DNA of 64,000 bases from Onchocerca volvulus. Taxonomy: Eukaryota > Nematoda > Chromadorea > Rhabditida > Onchocercidae. Position 1 is the stretch's first letter, and the number at the start of each line of letters is the position of its first letter. Shown here one piece after another: positions 63,954 to 64,000 of this stretch. Location: the NCBI GenBank assembly GCA_000499405.2, contig HG738137.1:27525756-27589755 (forward strand), written 5' to 3'. The translations under genes were made by a program, and so were the position numbers. The notes beneath the pieces were generated by a model that saw nothing but the letters and a program-made list of their open reading frames with translations, was not told where the DNA came from and made no database searches.

Positions 63954-64000
63954 GTAGGCTTACTGAGGTGTCGACTTTGGTGGAAAAAAGTAGAGCTGCT

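Noticed and set aside
1..64000. Wolbachia-derived or other bacterial insertions, CRISPR arrays, rRNA genes
   Set aside because: Filarial genomes often carry Wolbachia fragments, but I saw no bacterial-type ORF, operon, spacer array or rRNA segment here.

Overview
This 64 kb window reads as nuclear DNA of a parasitic nematode, most likely a filarial worm (family Onchocercidae). It is very AT-rich. Genes are broken into many short exons with tight GT...TTTCAG introns, and first exons often start right after a splice acceptor, as expected for spliced-leader trans-splicing. One gene is a nematode cuticlin-type ZP protein. A short insert near 41.2 kb reads as the start of mitochondrial cox1 and resembles the filarial version as I remember it. 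All exon models were assembled by hand: splice sites and reading phase were checked across every junction, but no transcript or database evidence was available.

Layout. 162-894 (-): small twin-CX9C mitochondrial protein, CMC1 family. 3337-14122 (+): CNNM-family membrane metal-transport protein, 16 exons, 794 aa. 14.1-20.9 kb: gene-poor. 20940-26858 (+): flavin-containing monooxygenase, 9 exons, 529 aa. 27857-32418 (-): cuticlin-like ZP protein, 8 exons, 398 aa, tail-to-tail with the FMO gene. 37053-39221 (+): secreted cysteine-rich protein of unknown function, 5 exons, 179 aa. 39.4-41.8 kb: a decayed duplicate of the 54-55 kb region, broken by an 0.8 kb insertion and by the mitochondrial insert. 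44734-48885 (+): F-box/leucine-rich-repeat protein, 13 exons, 570 aa. 49167-53012: a Helitron locus with inverted ends and a damaged PIF1-type helicase gene. 54770-56932 (+): unidentified multi-pass membrane protein, 5' end not found. 58490-60958 (-): PP1-type serine/threonine phosphatase, 7 exons, 307 aa. 63244 to the right edge (+): start of a probable mitochondrial protein.

The genes do not form one pathway; this is an ordinary nematode gene neighbourhood with an accessory core at about 39-55 kb. There the sequence shows ordered events: a duplication, then separate insertions into one copy (including mitochondrial DNA), and Helitron insertion next door. The best leads are the mitochondrial insert inside a duplicated exon, the inverted Helitron locus, the two unidentified genes (cysteine-rich secreted and multi-pass membrane), and a 71-nt GC-rich foldable element at 62.3 kb.
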